Shown here: positions 8,452 through 17,121 of the stretch, one piece after another
Layout: every line of letters starts with the position of its first letter
Numbering within the stretch: position 1 is the stretch's first letter
Assembly (NCBI RefSeq): GCF_042852765.1
Contig: NZ_AP031414.1
Source of the DNA: Schaedlerella glycyrrhizinilytica_A
GTDB taxonomy: Bacteria > Bacillota > Clostridia > Lachnospirales > Lachnospiraceae
DNA length: 64,000 nucleotides
Direction: 5' to 3' (one strand)
Made by a program: the position numbers and the translations under genes
Notes under the pieces: generated by a model
Databases searched by the model: none
Seen by the model: only the letters and a program-made list of their open reading frames with translations
Told to the model about the DNA's origin: nothing

Positions 8452-8523
8452 TTGCCAGTTTTGCCATTTTTTTCACAAAATTTTTGTGATTTTTGAATAG
8501 TTCTAAAAAATTTTTAGAATATG

Positions 8524-10440
8524 TTATTCCTCTATCTGTTCCAGATCCTGCATCCAGACCGTCATGCACGCATCACTCGGCATCCGCCAGTCTCCGCGCG
8601 GAGAAAGCGCTACGGTTCCGACTTTCGGTCCATCCGGCAGACAGGAACGTTTAAACTGCTGGGTAAAAAATCTCCGGCAAAATGTCTTGAGCCACTTCAA
8701 GATCGTATCTCCGTCATATTCGCCTGCAAATGTCTGCTTTGCCAGCCGGTAGATCTTGGACGGTTCATAGCCAAAGCGGAGCAGATAATACAGGAAGAAA
8801 TCATGAAGTTCGTACGGTCCCACAAGGTCTTCGGTCTTCTGCGCGATATCTCCGTCTTTCGGCGGCAGAAGTTCCGGACTGACCGGCGTATCCAGCACAT
8901 CGTACAAAACCTCTTTCAGCGCTTCATCCTCGGTCGTATCTGCCGCATGCTTCACAAGATAACGTACCAGCGTCTTCGGGATCGAGGCGTTGACTCCGTA
9001 CATAGACATATGATCGCCATTGTAAGTCGCCCAGCCGAGCGCCAGTTCCGAGAGATCTCCGGTTCCGATCACCATACCGCCCATTCCGTTGGCAATATCC
9101 ATCAACACCTGCGTCCGTTCTCTCGCCTGCGCATTTTCATAAGTGACACTGTGCTCTTCCGGATCATGTCCGATATCCCGGAAATGGACATTGACCGCCT
9201 CTGCGATCGGCACTTCCCGAAGCGTTGCCCCGAGCTGGACGGACATCTTGCATGCATTCTGATAAGTCCGGTCTGTCGTCCCGAAACACGGCATTGTCAC
9301 CGCATGGATATTCTTCTTATCCAGTCCAAGAAGATCAAATGCCCGCGCCGTCACGATCAATGCCAACGTAGAATCCAATCCTCCCGATATACCGACAACG
9401 GCGCTCGACGCATGAGTATGAGCCAGACGTTTTTTCAGTCCCATTGCCTGAATCGTCAGGATCTCCTCACAGCGGTTTGCCCGGAGCAGTTCGTTCGGCG
9501 GCACAAACGGGTATTTGGAACATCTTCTTGTCAGCTCCGTCTTCTCGATATTGAGATCAAACGGCACGCGGACAAGATTTCTCTCTCCCCGCATCCGAAA
9601 TGTCGTGTTCTGACGGCGTTCTCTGACGACTCTTTGTACATCGATTTCCGAATAAATTGCCTGATTACAGAATCGCTTTGCCTCTTTTAAGATACTTCCG
9701 TTTTCCGCAATGATACTATGTCCGCCAAACACAAGATCCGTCGTCGATTCTCCCTCTCCGGCGTTGGCATAAATATATCCTGCGATCAGACGTGCCGACT
9801 GTCCCTGGATCAATTCACGGCGGTACACGTCTTTCCCGATCGTCTCGTCACTAGCCGAACAGTTGACGATGACCGTCGCTCCTTCCAGCGCAGATTCGAT
9901 GCTCGGCGGGATCGGAGACCATACATCCTCGCAGATTTCTGCCGCTACGATCAGATTGTCTATGGAACGTGCCTGGAAGAGAATCTGCGGTCCGAACGGC
10001 ACGCTTTCCCCGTCGAACAAAATCTCTCTGCACACTTCCGGTCCCGGCGCAAACTGCCGCATTTCGTAAAATTCCGCATAGTTCGGGAGGAACGTCTTTG
10101 TCGTAAATCCGAGAATCTTCCCACGATTGACCGCCGCCGCAGTATTATACAGCTTCCCGTCTGCTTGAAGAGGCGTACCAATAAATACGAGCATATCTTT
10201 TTCTTTTGTATATGCCGCGATCTTTTTGACCGCACGTTCTGCCGCATGTAAAAGTACATCCTGTGAGAACAAATCTCCGCATGTATAACCCGTCACGCAA
10301 AGTTCCGGGAATACAACGATCTTCGCCCGCTCCTGTGCAGCCTCATCCAGTGCCGCACAAATCTGCTTTGTATTATATTCCACATCCGCCACGCGGATAT
10401 CCGGCGTCACTGCCGCCACTTTCACAAATCCCTGTCTCAT
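8524..10440 (-). CDS. nadE: NAD+ synthase, glutamine-hydrolysing
   Basis: 638 residues from the ATG at 10440. A GTG at 10449 is in frame but falls inside GGCGGTG, which is the ribosome binding site, so the ATG is preferred. The N-terminal nitrilase-type amidase shows the Glu-Lys-Cys triad in FPELCVTGY, KTFLPNYAEF and AAEICEDVW. The C-terminal synthetase carries the SGGLDSTLAL pyrophosphatase loop. Makes NAD from deamido-NAD with glutamine as nitrogen donor in the cytosol. It ends about 70 bases before the promoter of the riboswitch unit; an AT-rich palindrome lies just past its stop (about 8502-8522). Confidence 0.95.
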   Translation of the reverse strand: MRQGFVKVAAVTPDIRVADVEYNTKQICAALDEAAQERAKIVVFPELCVTGYTCGDLFSQDVLLHAAERAVKKIAAYTKEKDMLVFIGTPLQADGKLYNTAAAVNRGKILGFTTKTFLPNYAEFYEMRQFAPGPEVCREILFDGESVPFGPQILFQARSIDNLIVAAEICEDVWSPIPPSIESALEGATVIVNCSASDETIGKDVYRRELIQGQSARLIAGYIYANAGEGESTTDLVFGGHSIIAENGSILKEAKRFCNQAIYSEIDVQRVVRERRQNTTFRMRGERNLVRVPFDLNIEKTELTRRCSKYPFVPPNELLRANRCEEILTIQAMGLKKRLAHTHASSAVVGISGGLDSTLALIVTARAFDLLGLDKKNIHAVTMPCFGTTDRTYQNACKMSVQLGATLREVPIAEAVNVHFRDIGHDPEEHSVTYENAQARERTQVLMDIANGMGGMVIGTGDLSELALGWATYNGDHMSMYGVNASIPKTLVRYLVKHAADTTEDEALKEVLYDVLDTPVSPELLPPKDGDIAQKTEDLVGPYELHDFFLYYLLRFGYEPSKIYRLAKQTFAGEYDGDTILKWLKTFCRRFFTQQFKRSCLPDGPKVGTVALSPRGDWRMPSDACMTVWMQDLEQIEE

Positions 10441-10466
10441 CTTTTTCACCGCCTATCTGCTCTTTT

Positions 10467-11345
10467 TCACCATCTGCTTTTTTTCAGCAATTCGGATAAT
10501 TCTTCCACTGTGAAATGATATGCCGTATTACAGAAATGACATTTCACTTCGATCGTTTCTCCGTCGTCGATCATCGACCGGATCTCTTTCTTTCCGACAC
10601 TGATGATCGCTTTCTCGATCCGTTCTTTGGAACAGTTACAGGAAAACTGTGCCGGAAGCGTGTCGGTCACTTCCATATCCAATCCCTCCAACACCTGAGA
10701 GAGCATCTCTTCCGGCGTATGTCCGCCGTCCAGCATCGACGTCACGGACTGGATCTTTGCGATATTTTCTTCCAGCTTCGCCAATACCGGTTCCTCGATA
10801 AACGGCATCACCTGTACGATAAATCCGCCTGCACAGCGTACGGTATTGTCTTTGTTCATCAGGACGCCTAATCCTACCGAGGACGGAACCTGCTCGGATG
10901 TTGCAAAATAATATGTCAGATCTTCCGCGATCTCCCCGGTCTGTAAAATCGTCTGCCCGCTGTAAGGTTCTTTCAGTCCCATATCCTTGATCACGTTGAG
11001 GATTCCGAGACCGAGTGCTCCGCCCACGTCCAGTTTGCCGTTTTTCGGCGGAAGGATCACCTCCGGCTCATTGACATAGCCTTTGACGTTGCCCTGCGCG
11101 TCGGATGTCACGGTCAGTCCCCCGATCGGTCCCTGACACTGGATCTGCAGGGTCAGTACATCGGTGGCATTTTTCATCATGCTTCCCATCATCACGCCGC
11201 CGGTCAGAAGCCGTCCCAGCGCCGCCGTCGCCACCGGACTCGTATTATGACGGGAACGCGCCTCCTCCACCAGTTCTGTTGTCGATGCGGCAAATGCACG
11301 GATCTGCGCATTTGCTGCCGCTGCTCTTACAATATAATCTTTCAT
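10467..11345 (-). CDS. hslO: Hsp33 redox-regulated chaperone
   Basis: 292 residues, full length. Holdase chaperone that becomes active when its zinc-binding cysteines are oxidised. The C-terminal zinc motif is seen as CNC (SCNCSKER) and CxxC (CHFCNTAY), four cysteines in the expected order. RNA-binding or metabolic alternatives are not suggested. The start overlaps the stop of the upstream methyltransferase by four bases (ATGA), so the two are translationally coupled; nadE follows 26 bases downstream. Confidence 0.95.
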   Translation of the reverse strand: MKDYIVRAAAANAQIRAFAASTTELVEEARSRHNTSPVATAALGRLLTGGVMMGSMMKNATDVLTLQIQCQGPIGGLTVTSDAQGNVKGYVNEPEVILPPKNGKLDVGGALGLGILNVIKDMGLKEPYSGQTILQTGEIAEDLTYYFATSEQVPSSVGLGVLMNKDNTVRCAGGFIVQVMPFIEEPVLAKLEENIAKIQSVTSMLDGGHTPEEMLSQVLEGLDMEVTDTLPAQFSCNCSKERIEKAIISVGKKEIRSMIDDGETIEVKCHFCNTAYHFTVEELSELLKKSRW

Positions 11346-12115
11346 GCTCTTTCTCCTTTTCCTGCGATCACATAAATCCGCTCGCTCGTATCAGTCGGTT
11401 CCTCTTTCGTAAATGCATCGTATGCCGCCAGAAAACGCATTCCTGCCGCTTCCAGAAGTTCCCGCATTTCCACCAATGTATATGCCCGCTGATAGTGAGT
11501 CTCCCGATATCTGCGGTACATCTCATATCCGTCCCGGTTTTGTTCTTCTTCCCGGATAAACAGGCTCAGTTCATATTCGTTGATCCGCTCTTCCTCATAG
11601 TAATAATTGTCCCATATGAAGCTGCACGTCTCCCGGTTCTCCGCGATGGTCTGATCTCCGAGTATTTCCCGATATTTATACTCTGTATTAAAATCAAAGA
11701 TAAATACCCCGTCCGGATCCAGATAATTGTCTGCCCAGTGAAATACCTGCTTTAAATCATCCGGCTCTGTAATATAATTGATCGAATCGCAGATACTGAC
11801 GATCGCCCGCACCGTGCCGTAAAGTTCAAATTCTCTCATATCCTGCAGAAGATACAGAATTTCATGTCCGGATTTTTCTTTCTTTTCCTGTGCGATCTCG
11901 AGCATCTCCTCCGACGCGTCGATCCCGATCATGTCATATCCTTTTTCCGCCAGATATTCTGTCATCGTTCCGGTTCCGCACCCGAGATCCGCAACGATCC
12001 CGTCGCAGATCCCGTACTCTTCCAACAGCCCGCTCAAATACGCTCCCCACTCTTCGTAAGGAACATTGTCCATAAAGATATCATATACTTCCGCAAATCC
12101 CGTATAAGCTTCCAT
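11342..12115 (-). CDS. Class I SAM-dependent methyltransferase
   Basis: 257 residues from the ATG at 12115, which has AGGAGG five bases upstream; a GTG six bases earlier is too close to that site. Motif I reads ADLGCGTGTMTEYL near residue 43 and the acidic strand-2 end follows in IGIDASEEML. The remaining motifs suit a small-molecule or protein methyltransferase of the YodH/TehB-like kind, but the substrate cannot be told. It overlaps hslO by four bases and follows the phosphoglycerol transferase gene by 24 bases. Confidence 0.85.
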   Translation of the reverse strand: MEAYTGFAEVYDIFMDNVPYEEWGAYLSGLLEEYGICDGIVADLGCGTGTMTEYLAEKGYDMIGIDASEEMLEIAQEKKEKSGHEILYLLQDMREFELYGTVRAIVSICDSINYITEPDDLKQVFHWADNYLDPDGVFIFDFNTEYKYREILGDQTIAENRETCSFIWDNYYYEEERINEYELSLFIREEEQNRDGYEMYRRYRETHYQRAYTLVEMRELLEAAGMRFLAAYDAFTKEEPTDTSERIYVIAGKGERA

Positions 12116-12139
12116 ACGCACCTCCTGCTGTTCCTGCTT

Positions 12140-13987
12140 TTAGTATACAACGCCGATCGTACTTCCGATAATATTCTGGTTGCCGTCCGCATCGACCAGA
12201 TAAACATCAATATGGTACTCTCCGGTCTTATAGTTAAATTCCGGAACGTCGATATTCATCCAGAACGTACCGTCCTCCTGCTGCTCTGCCTGCATCCACT
12301 GCAGATCGCTCTGATCTTCCTCGGTCCAGACTGCCACGTTGACCGTACCGATACCTTTCCCCGCATCGTTGATCTCCGAAATCTGCACCGGAAGCTGCCC
12401 GCTCATGGAATCATATTCGTAGACCGTCACAAGAGCCGTCGGCAGATTTTCTTCCACTACTTCTTCCTCCTCCGGCTCGATCCCTGCTGCAAATTCTTCC
12501 ATCAGCTTCGATTTCTTCTGGAGCTCCTGCGCCATCCGGTCCGTTCCGTATAATTCTGTCAGCGTCATCTCATCCGAGAACAGATTAGTTCCCAGTCCCA
12601 GGCGGTTTCCCTCGATCTCCACGCCGAGTCCCGCAAGTGTCGTCGGAAAATCGTCAAACGTCGTGTACTCTCTTCTCAAAGACGGATCTGCCGTCTCCGC
12701 CGCCGGATTGATATACACCGTATACATTTTCCGCACATAATCTTCCGGCACGTCCTCGCAGAAATCGCTGTCCATCGTCGGATGATCCCCTGTGATCACG
12801 ATCGTCGTATTCTCATAGAAATCCTGCTGCCGGATCCATTGGATAAATTCACTGATCTGATGGCTGGAACACGCCATCACATTGGCATACTGATCGTCTT
12901 CAAATTGATTCCGGCACAATTCGCAGACCCATCCGTCCTCAAAATGCGTATCCACCGTCAGCATCGTCAGGTTAAACGGCTCTCCGCTCTGTGAGAGGTT
13001 CAAAAGCTCTTCCTTTGCAAAGGAAAACAGTTTCTCATCCTCATATCCCCACCATACACGATAATCCGCCGGGATCCATCCCGCTTCCACCGCATAGTTA
13101 TAATCTTTGATATCAAAATTGCCGTGTTCCATATAGAGCTGTCTGCGGCTTCCGAATGTGGCGTCCGATCCGATCAAAAGCGTCTGCCGATAGCCTGCAT
13201 CCTCCAGAACATCCCCGATCGTCTGCACCTCCGGCAGAAATACTTCCTGTGCGACTTCTGAATTTGCTCCTCCCGGAAGCACAAGCGGAAGACCGGAAGA
13301 ATGGGCAAACATCGCCGCCACGGTCCATGTCGTGGACGGCATCGAATAACCGCCGTTCAACGCAGGATCTGCGCCGGAAAAATCTTCGTTCTCCTGCGCC
13401 AGCGCCGTCAATTCCGGGATCGTATCTTCCTCAAAACCACCGCCGTTTTCTTTTGACGTAAACGTCGTCTCCAGCGATTCCAGATAAATATAGATCAGAT
13501 TCCGCTTTTGTTCCGGAAATTTCAGTTCCACATCATTCGGACTCACATAGTTGTCATCGATAAAAGAAGAATAGGTACTCTGATTCTTTGAATAATTTCC
13601 GATGTCCAGGCGATCCCAGGCGTATTTCAGAGAACCTCCCGCCGCCAGAACCGATGCCGCCGCGATCAGCCCCAACACAAGATGATACCCTTTCTTCTTC
13701 CGCATTCCGAAAAGCACTGCGATGACCAAAAGGATCACGATGATCACTGCCGGAATACAGGCATTGATATAGTCCAGGATCATACCCTCGTTCGTACCAG
13801 TGATCGGTGCGTTCAGCTGGTACATCAATTCATCCATATTCAAATATTTCCATGTGTCAAACATCCAGGAAATGCTGCCGCACAATAAGACGGACACACC
13901 GCAAAGCAGTGTCACAAATACCGCTTCCAGTCCGTATCCGATTCCCCGGATGATTTTTTTTATCCGCTGTAGTCCTATTTTTTCCAC
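12140..13987 (-). CDS. LtaS/MdoB-like phosphoglycerol transferase with C-terminal GBS-Bsp-like domain
   Basis: 615 residues. Three transmembrane segments at about 16-42, 72-93 and 98-121 precede an extracellular alkaline-phosphatase-superfamily domain (about 165-490). Landmarks are IYIYLESLETTF (metal Glu), PSTTWTVAAMFAHSSGLPL (nucleophile Thr region, closest to MdoB/OpgB wording), VDTHFEDG and GDHPTMDSDF (metal Asp/His). Residues about 515-615 form a beta-rich module resembling the GBS Bsp-like repeat found on surface proteins. It would move glycerol phosphate onto a lipid or glycan at the outer membrane face. The extra C-terminal module is unusual for the family. Co-transcribed with the surface protein upstream. 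Confidence 0.8.
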   Translation of the reverse strand: MEKIGLQRIKKIIRGIGYGLEAVFVTLLCGVSVLLCGSISWMFDTWKYLNMDELMYQLNAPITGTNEGMILDYINACIPAVIIVILLVIAVLFGMRKKKGYHLVLGLIAAASVLAAGGSLKYAWDRLDIGNYSKNQSTYSSFIDDNYVSPNDVELKFPEQKRNLIYIYLESLETTFTSKENGGGFEEDTIPELTALAQENEDFSGADPALNGGYSMPSTTWTVAAMFAHSSGLPLVLPGGANSEVAQEVFLPEVQTIGDVLEDAGYRQTLLIGSDATFGSRRQLYMEHGNFDIKDYNYAVEAGWIPADYRVWWGYEDEKLFSFAKEELLNLSQSGEPFNLTMLTVDTHFEDGWVCELCRNQFEDDQYANVMACSSHQISEFIQWIRQQDFYENTTIVITGDHPTMDSDFCEDVPEDYVRKMYTVYINPAAETADPSLRREYTTFDDFPTTLAGLGVEIEGNRLGLGTNLFSDEMTLTELYGTDRMAQELQKKSKLMEEFAAGIEPEEEEVVEENLPTALVTVYEYDSMSGQLPVQISEINDAGKGIGTVNVAVWTEEDQSDLQWMQAEQQEDGTFWMNIDVPEFNYKTGEYHIDVYLVDADGNQNIIGSTIGVVY

Positions 13988-14015
13988 GCTACTACTCCTT
14001 TATGTATCCGATCGC

Positions 14016-15230
14016 TTACAGTCTGTCCTCAGACTCATCCGCCATTTCTTCCATTAATATCCGTTCACGTTCCCTGCGCGCACGATCCCGCTTCCGCTGC
14101 CGCTCCCGCTCCAGAGCAACATGTCTGGAATACAGAACAAAGACCGCCAGCAGGACAAGCAGAACACAAAAAACGACTCGAAGTGCATTTTTCAGTGCAA
14201 CTCCGCTCTTCTTTTTGTCCTCCGCCTGTTTCCGGTCATTTACTTTTCCACTTTCCGAATCTTTTTCAGCCGGGTTATCCACATTCTGACCGGCTTTGTC
14301 CTCCGCTCCCACGTCAAATTCATACGGAACCATCGTTTTATACAGACAGACCGTCCTGCGCCCATCCGTATACTGTACGTTCACTGCCGCCAGAAAAACT
14401 CCGGGTTCCAGTTCCGCGATCGCCTCCGGTTCGTCCATCACGACATTTTCAAACCGAAAATCAAGCTGTGCTTCCGATACCAGCGTCTTCCGGGAGATCG
14501 AGTACATATTGATGTAATCTCCGATCCCCATATTCAGTGTCAGCGGAAAATTGATGATATAATCGCCGCTGACACAAAGATCCTGAAAATTCTCTCCCTT
14601 TGCGGTTCCCGCATACTGTCCCAGATCTTCTATGATCTGAAACGAACTGTCCAGTATCTTAAAGCTGTATCCGCCTGCCGCATCCGTCTGAATAACGTAT
14701 CGGTCATTCTCCTCGTCATAATCAATCCCCAGGATATTATAATCCGACGCGATCTGCAGCTTACTTTTATACTGCAGTGTGTCCGCATCCATCAGGTAAA
14801 TACATCCCCGGTTCGCCGGATCATACGACGTATAAAGCGCCACCGCGATCTCATTGGTATTTGGATTATACGCCATCCCGTTGGCATGTTCGTAATCGGT
14901 CTCCTGCACCCGCTTTGCGAGCGCATATCGTTCCACCGGATCGCCGTTCTCATCGGTATCATTCCGATAATATGCTTTCACGATATCCGGTTCGCCGGTT
15001 GCTTCCGCATAATTTTCCATGCAGATAATATATTCGTCGGTCACGCACATCGACTGTACGATACCGCCTGCGCCCTCCAGATCATCCTCCAGTATCTTTT
15101 CCCAGGTGACACCCTCAAATGCCTGATCCGATGCGATCCCTGCCCGCACTTCCCTAACAGCAAGATTCCAGCAGAAAAAAACGCCGGTCAGGCATGACAA
15201 TATATATAGTAAAAACGCTCCCCGTTTCAT
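14016..15230 (-). CDS. Unknown membrane-anchored extracellular protein, possible beta-propeller
   Basis: 404 residues, family not recognised. Residues 1-28 look like a signal peptide or anchor. The middle (about 40-310) has recurring strand pairs such as VTDEYIICMEN, NTNEIAVALYT, DNDRYVIQTD-like segments and SGDYIINFPL, suggesting a YncE-like propeller. A second hydrophobic stretch near 350-370 is followed by a highly basic then acidic tail (KRDRARRERER...ADESEDRL) that would be cytoplasmic. It is read 28 bases before the phosphoglycerol transferase, so a role in handling the same polymer at the cell surface is plausible but unproven. Confidence 0.6.
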   Translation of the reverse strand: MKRGAFLLYILSCLTGVFFCWNLAVREVRAGIASDQAFEGVTWEKILEDDLEGAGGIVQSMCVTDEYIICMENYAEATGEPDIVKAYYRNDTDENGDPVERYALAKRVQETDYEHANGMAYNPNTNEIAVALYTSYDPANRGCIYLMDADTLQYKSKLQIASDYNILGIDYDEENDRYVIQTDAAGGYSFKILDSSFQIIEDLGQYAGTAKGENFQDLCVSGDYIINFPLTLNMGIGDYINMYSISRKTLVSEAQLDFRFENVVMDEPEAIAELEPGVFLAAVNVQYTDGRRTVCLYKTMVPYEFDVGAEDKAGQNVDNPAEKDSESGKVNDRKQAEDKKKSGVALKNALRVVFCVLLVLLAVFVLYSRHVALERERQRKRDRARRERERILMEEMADESEDRL

Positions 15231-15297
15231 CCATCACTACTCCCTGCTAAAATTCCCCTGTCGTTTATCATAACATTTTGTAAATTCCTTGTAAAGG

Positions 15298-15350
15298 AAG
15301 AAAAAGAAGCACTGCAAAAGTCGATGATCTCTCATCTGCTTTTGCAGCAC
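15298..15350 (-). terminator. Intrinsic terminator after ilvE
   Basis: On the minus strand GTGCTGCAAAAG pairs with CTTTTGCAGTGC across a loop, followed by TTCTTTTTCTT. Confidence 0.8.
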
Positions 15351-15384
15351 TCCCTCTGAAACGATATTTTTAAAACGATCTTTT

Positions 15385-16410
15385 TTATTCGATCACATGG
15401 ATCCAGCCTTTCGGAGCTTCGATCTGTCCCATCTGAATCCCGGTCAGCGTATCGTAAAGCTTCCGGGTGATCTCACCCATCTTCTCCATTCCGCTCGGGA
15501 AACAGATTTCTTCACCGTGATCCACGATCTTTCCGACCGGAGAGATCACCGCTGCCGTTCCGCACAATCCACACTCGGCAAAGTCTTTTACTTCATCCAG
15601 ATATACATCCCTCTCTTCCACTTCCAGTCCGAGATAATGCTCGGCAACATACATCAGGGAACGTCTTGTGATCGACGGGAGGATCGTATCGGAATGCGGC
15701 GTAACTACTTTGTGATCCTTTGTCACGAAAATAAAGTTGGCGCCGCCGGTCTCTTCCACTTTCGTTCTCGTCGCAGAATCCAGATACAGATTCTCATCGT
15801 ATCCTGCCGCATGCGCGCTCACGATCGCGTGAAGACTCATCGCATAATTCAGCCCTGCCTTGATATGACCGGTTCCATGCGGAGCCGCACGGTCAAAATC
15901 CGATACCCGGATCGTCAGAGGCTTCACACCGCCTTTGAAATACGGTCCCACCGGAGTCGTAAATACACGGAACTGGTATTCGTCCGCCGGTTTGACGCCG
16001 ATCACCGGATTGATCCCGAACATATACGGGCGGATATATAAAGATGCTCCGGAGCCATACGGCGGTACATATGCCGCATTCGCACGTACGGTTTCCGTCA
16101 CCGCCTCTAAGAAACGTTCCTCCGGAAATGCCGGCATCTCCAGACGCTTCGCGGAATCTACCATCCGTTTCGCATTTAAATCCGGACGGAATGTCACGAT
16201 CTGACCGTTCACCGTCGTATATGCTTTCATCCCCTCAAACACGGTCTGCGCATACTGCAGCACACCCGCGCATTCATTCATGGTCACATTTGGGTCTGCC
16301 GTCAGATGCCCCTCATCCCATGCTCCGTCTTTATAATTCGCCACAAATCTCTGATCCGTCACGATGTAACCGAATCCGAGATTTGCCCAGTCAATTTCCT
16401 TTTTCTGCAT
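15385..16410 (-). CDS. ilvE: Branched-chain amino acid aminotransferase
   Basis: 341 residues from the ATG at 16410, preceded by GGAGG with eight bases spacing; the longer frame to 16434 runs through that site and starts with TTG. PLP class IV enzyme making Leu, Ile and Val from their 2-oxo acids. Typical segments: ALQYAQ-like GVLQYAQTVFEGMKAY, GASLYIRP, GHIKAGLNYA (PLP lysine) and EETGGANFIF. It sits downstream of ilvBN on the same strand but has its own promoter. Confidence 0.95.
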   Translation of the reverse strand: MQKKEIDWANLGFGYIVTDQRFVANYKDGAWDEGHLTADPNVTMNECAGVLQYAQTVFEGMKAYTTVNGQIVTFRPDLNAKRMVDSAKRLEMPAFPEERFLEAVTETVRANAAYVPPYGSGASLYIRPYMFGINPVIGVKPADEYQFRVFTTPVGPYFKGGVKPLTIRVSDFDRAAPHGTGHIKAGLNYAMSLHAIVSAHAAGYDENLYLDSATRTKVEETGGANFIFVTKDHKVVTPHSDTILPSITRRSLMYVAEHYLGLEVEERDVYLDEVKDFAECGLCGTAAVISPVGKIVDHGEEICFPSGMEKMGEITRKLYDTLTGIQMGQIEAPKGWIHVIE

Positions 16411-16497
16411 CTGTATCTCCTCCATTTCCATCAAGCGGAACCTCGGAATGCCTGCTGCCGCCCCGCCCTCTTCCTGTATGCAAATCTGTTTGTGCCA

Positions 16498-16526
16498 ATT
16501 ATAATACTTCCGGTCACAAAATTCAA
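16498..16526 (-). promoter_or_regulatory. Promoter of ilvE
   Basis: -35 TTGAAT (16526-16521), 17-base spacer, -10 TATAAT (16503-16498). A weak hairpin GCCGG/CCGGC (16560-16577) just upstream may end the ilvBN transcript. Confidence 0.65.
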
Positions 16527-16592
16527 GAGTGCACTCTGTTTTTTGTCTCGAAATAACGCGCCGGACAATAAACCGGCAAATTCGCCCTGCGC

Positions 16593-17102
16593 TTATCGTT
16601 CCATCATGCTGATCGATTCGATCCCCACGCTTCCGCCGCGGACGACTTCGATATCTTTAAATTCTTCTTTCATCAGTTTGATCACGGCATCATTTTTTGT
16701 TGCCGTCTGTACAAATTCCAGAAGCAGGCTGTCTTTTCCATAATCGATCACGCGCGCTTTGAATGTCTCCGCGATCTGGAATAACTCCGCCTTGTCTTCC
16801 GGCGTGCATTTACGCACTTTGATATATAAAATCTCTTTCATTCTCACAAACACATCGGTAAAATCAATGACTTTGATCACTTCCACAAGACGGTTCAGCT
16901 GCTTTTTGATCTGTTCAAAAGTCTCGTCGTCACTGACCGTCGCGATCGTCATACGGGATACGGTCGGATCTTCGGTCGTTCCAACGGTCAGACTGTCCAG
17001 ATTGTAAGATTTTCCCGAAAACAATCCGGAAATCTTGGAAAGTACGCCCACCTGATTCTCTACATAAAGTGAGATCCATCTTTTCTTCATATGATTCTCC
17101 AT
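16593..17102 (-). CDS. ilvN: Acetolactate synthase regulatory (small) subunit
   Basis: 169 residues. An N-terminal ACT domain (about 8-80) with VENQVGVLSKISGLFSGKSYNLDSL-type wording binds valine for feedback inhibition; a second ACT-like half follows. It lies 20 bases after ilvB, with RBS AAGGAGG. Partner of the catalytic subunit in the first common step of branched-chain amino acid synthesis. Confidence 0.95.
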   Translation of the reverse strand: MENHMKKRWISLYVENQVGVLSKISGLFSGKSYNLDSLTVGTTEDPTVSRMTIATVSDDETFEQIKKQLNRLVEVIKVIDFTDVFVRMKEILYIKVRKCTPEDKAELFQIAETFKARVIDYGKDSLLLEFVQTATKNDAVIKLMKEEFKDIEVVRGGSVGIESISMMER

Positions 17103-17121
17103 CGTCCTGCCTCCTTTTCTA

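Noticed and set aside
8470..8522. Additional promoter or mobile repeat in the AT-rich palindromes after nadE
   Set aside because: The short A/T stems (TTCTAAAAATTTTTAGAA, TCACAAAA/TTTTGTGA) are best explained as a weak 3' end for nadE; no repeat unit or target duplication is seen.
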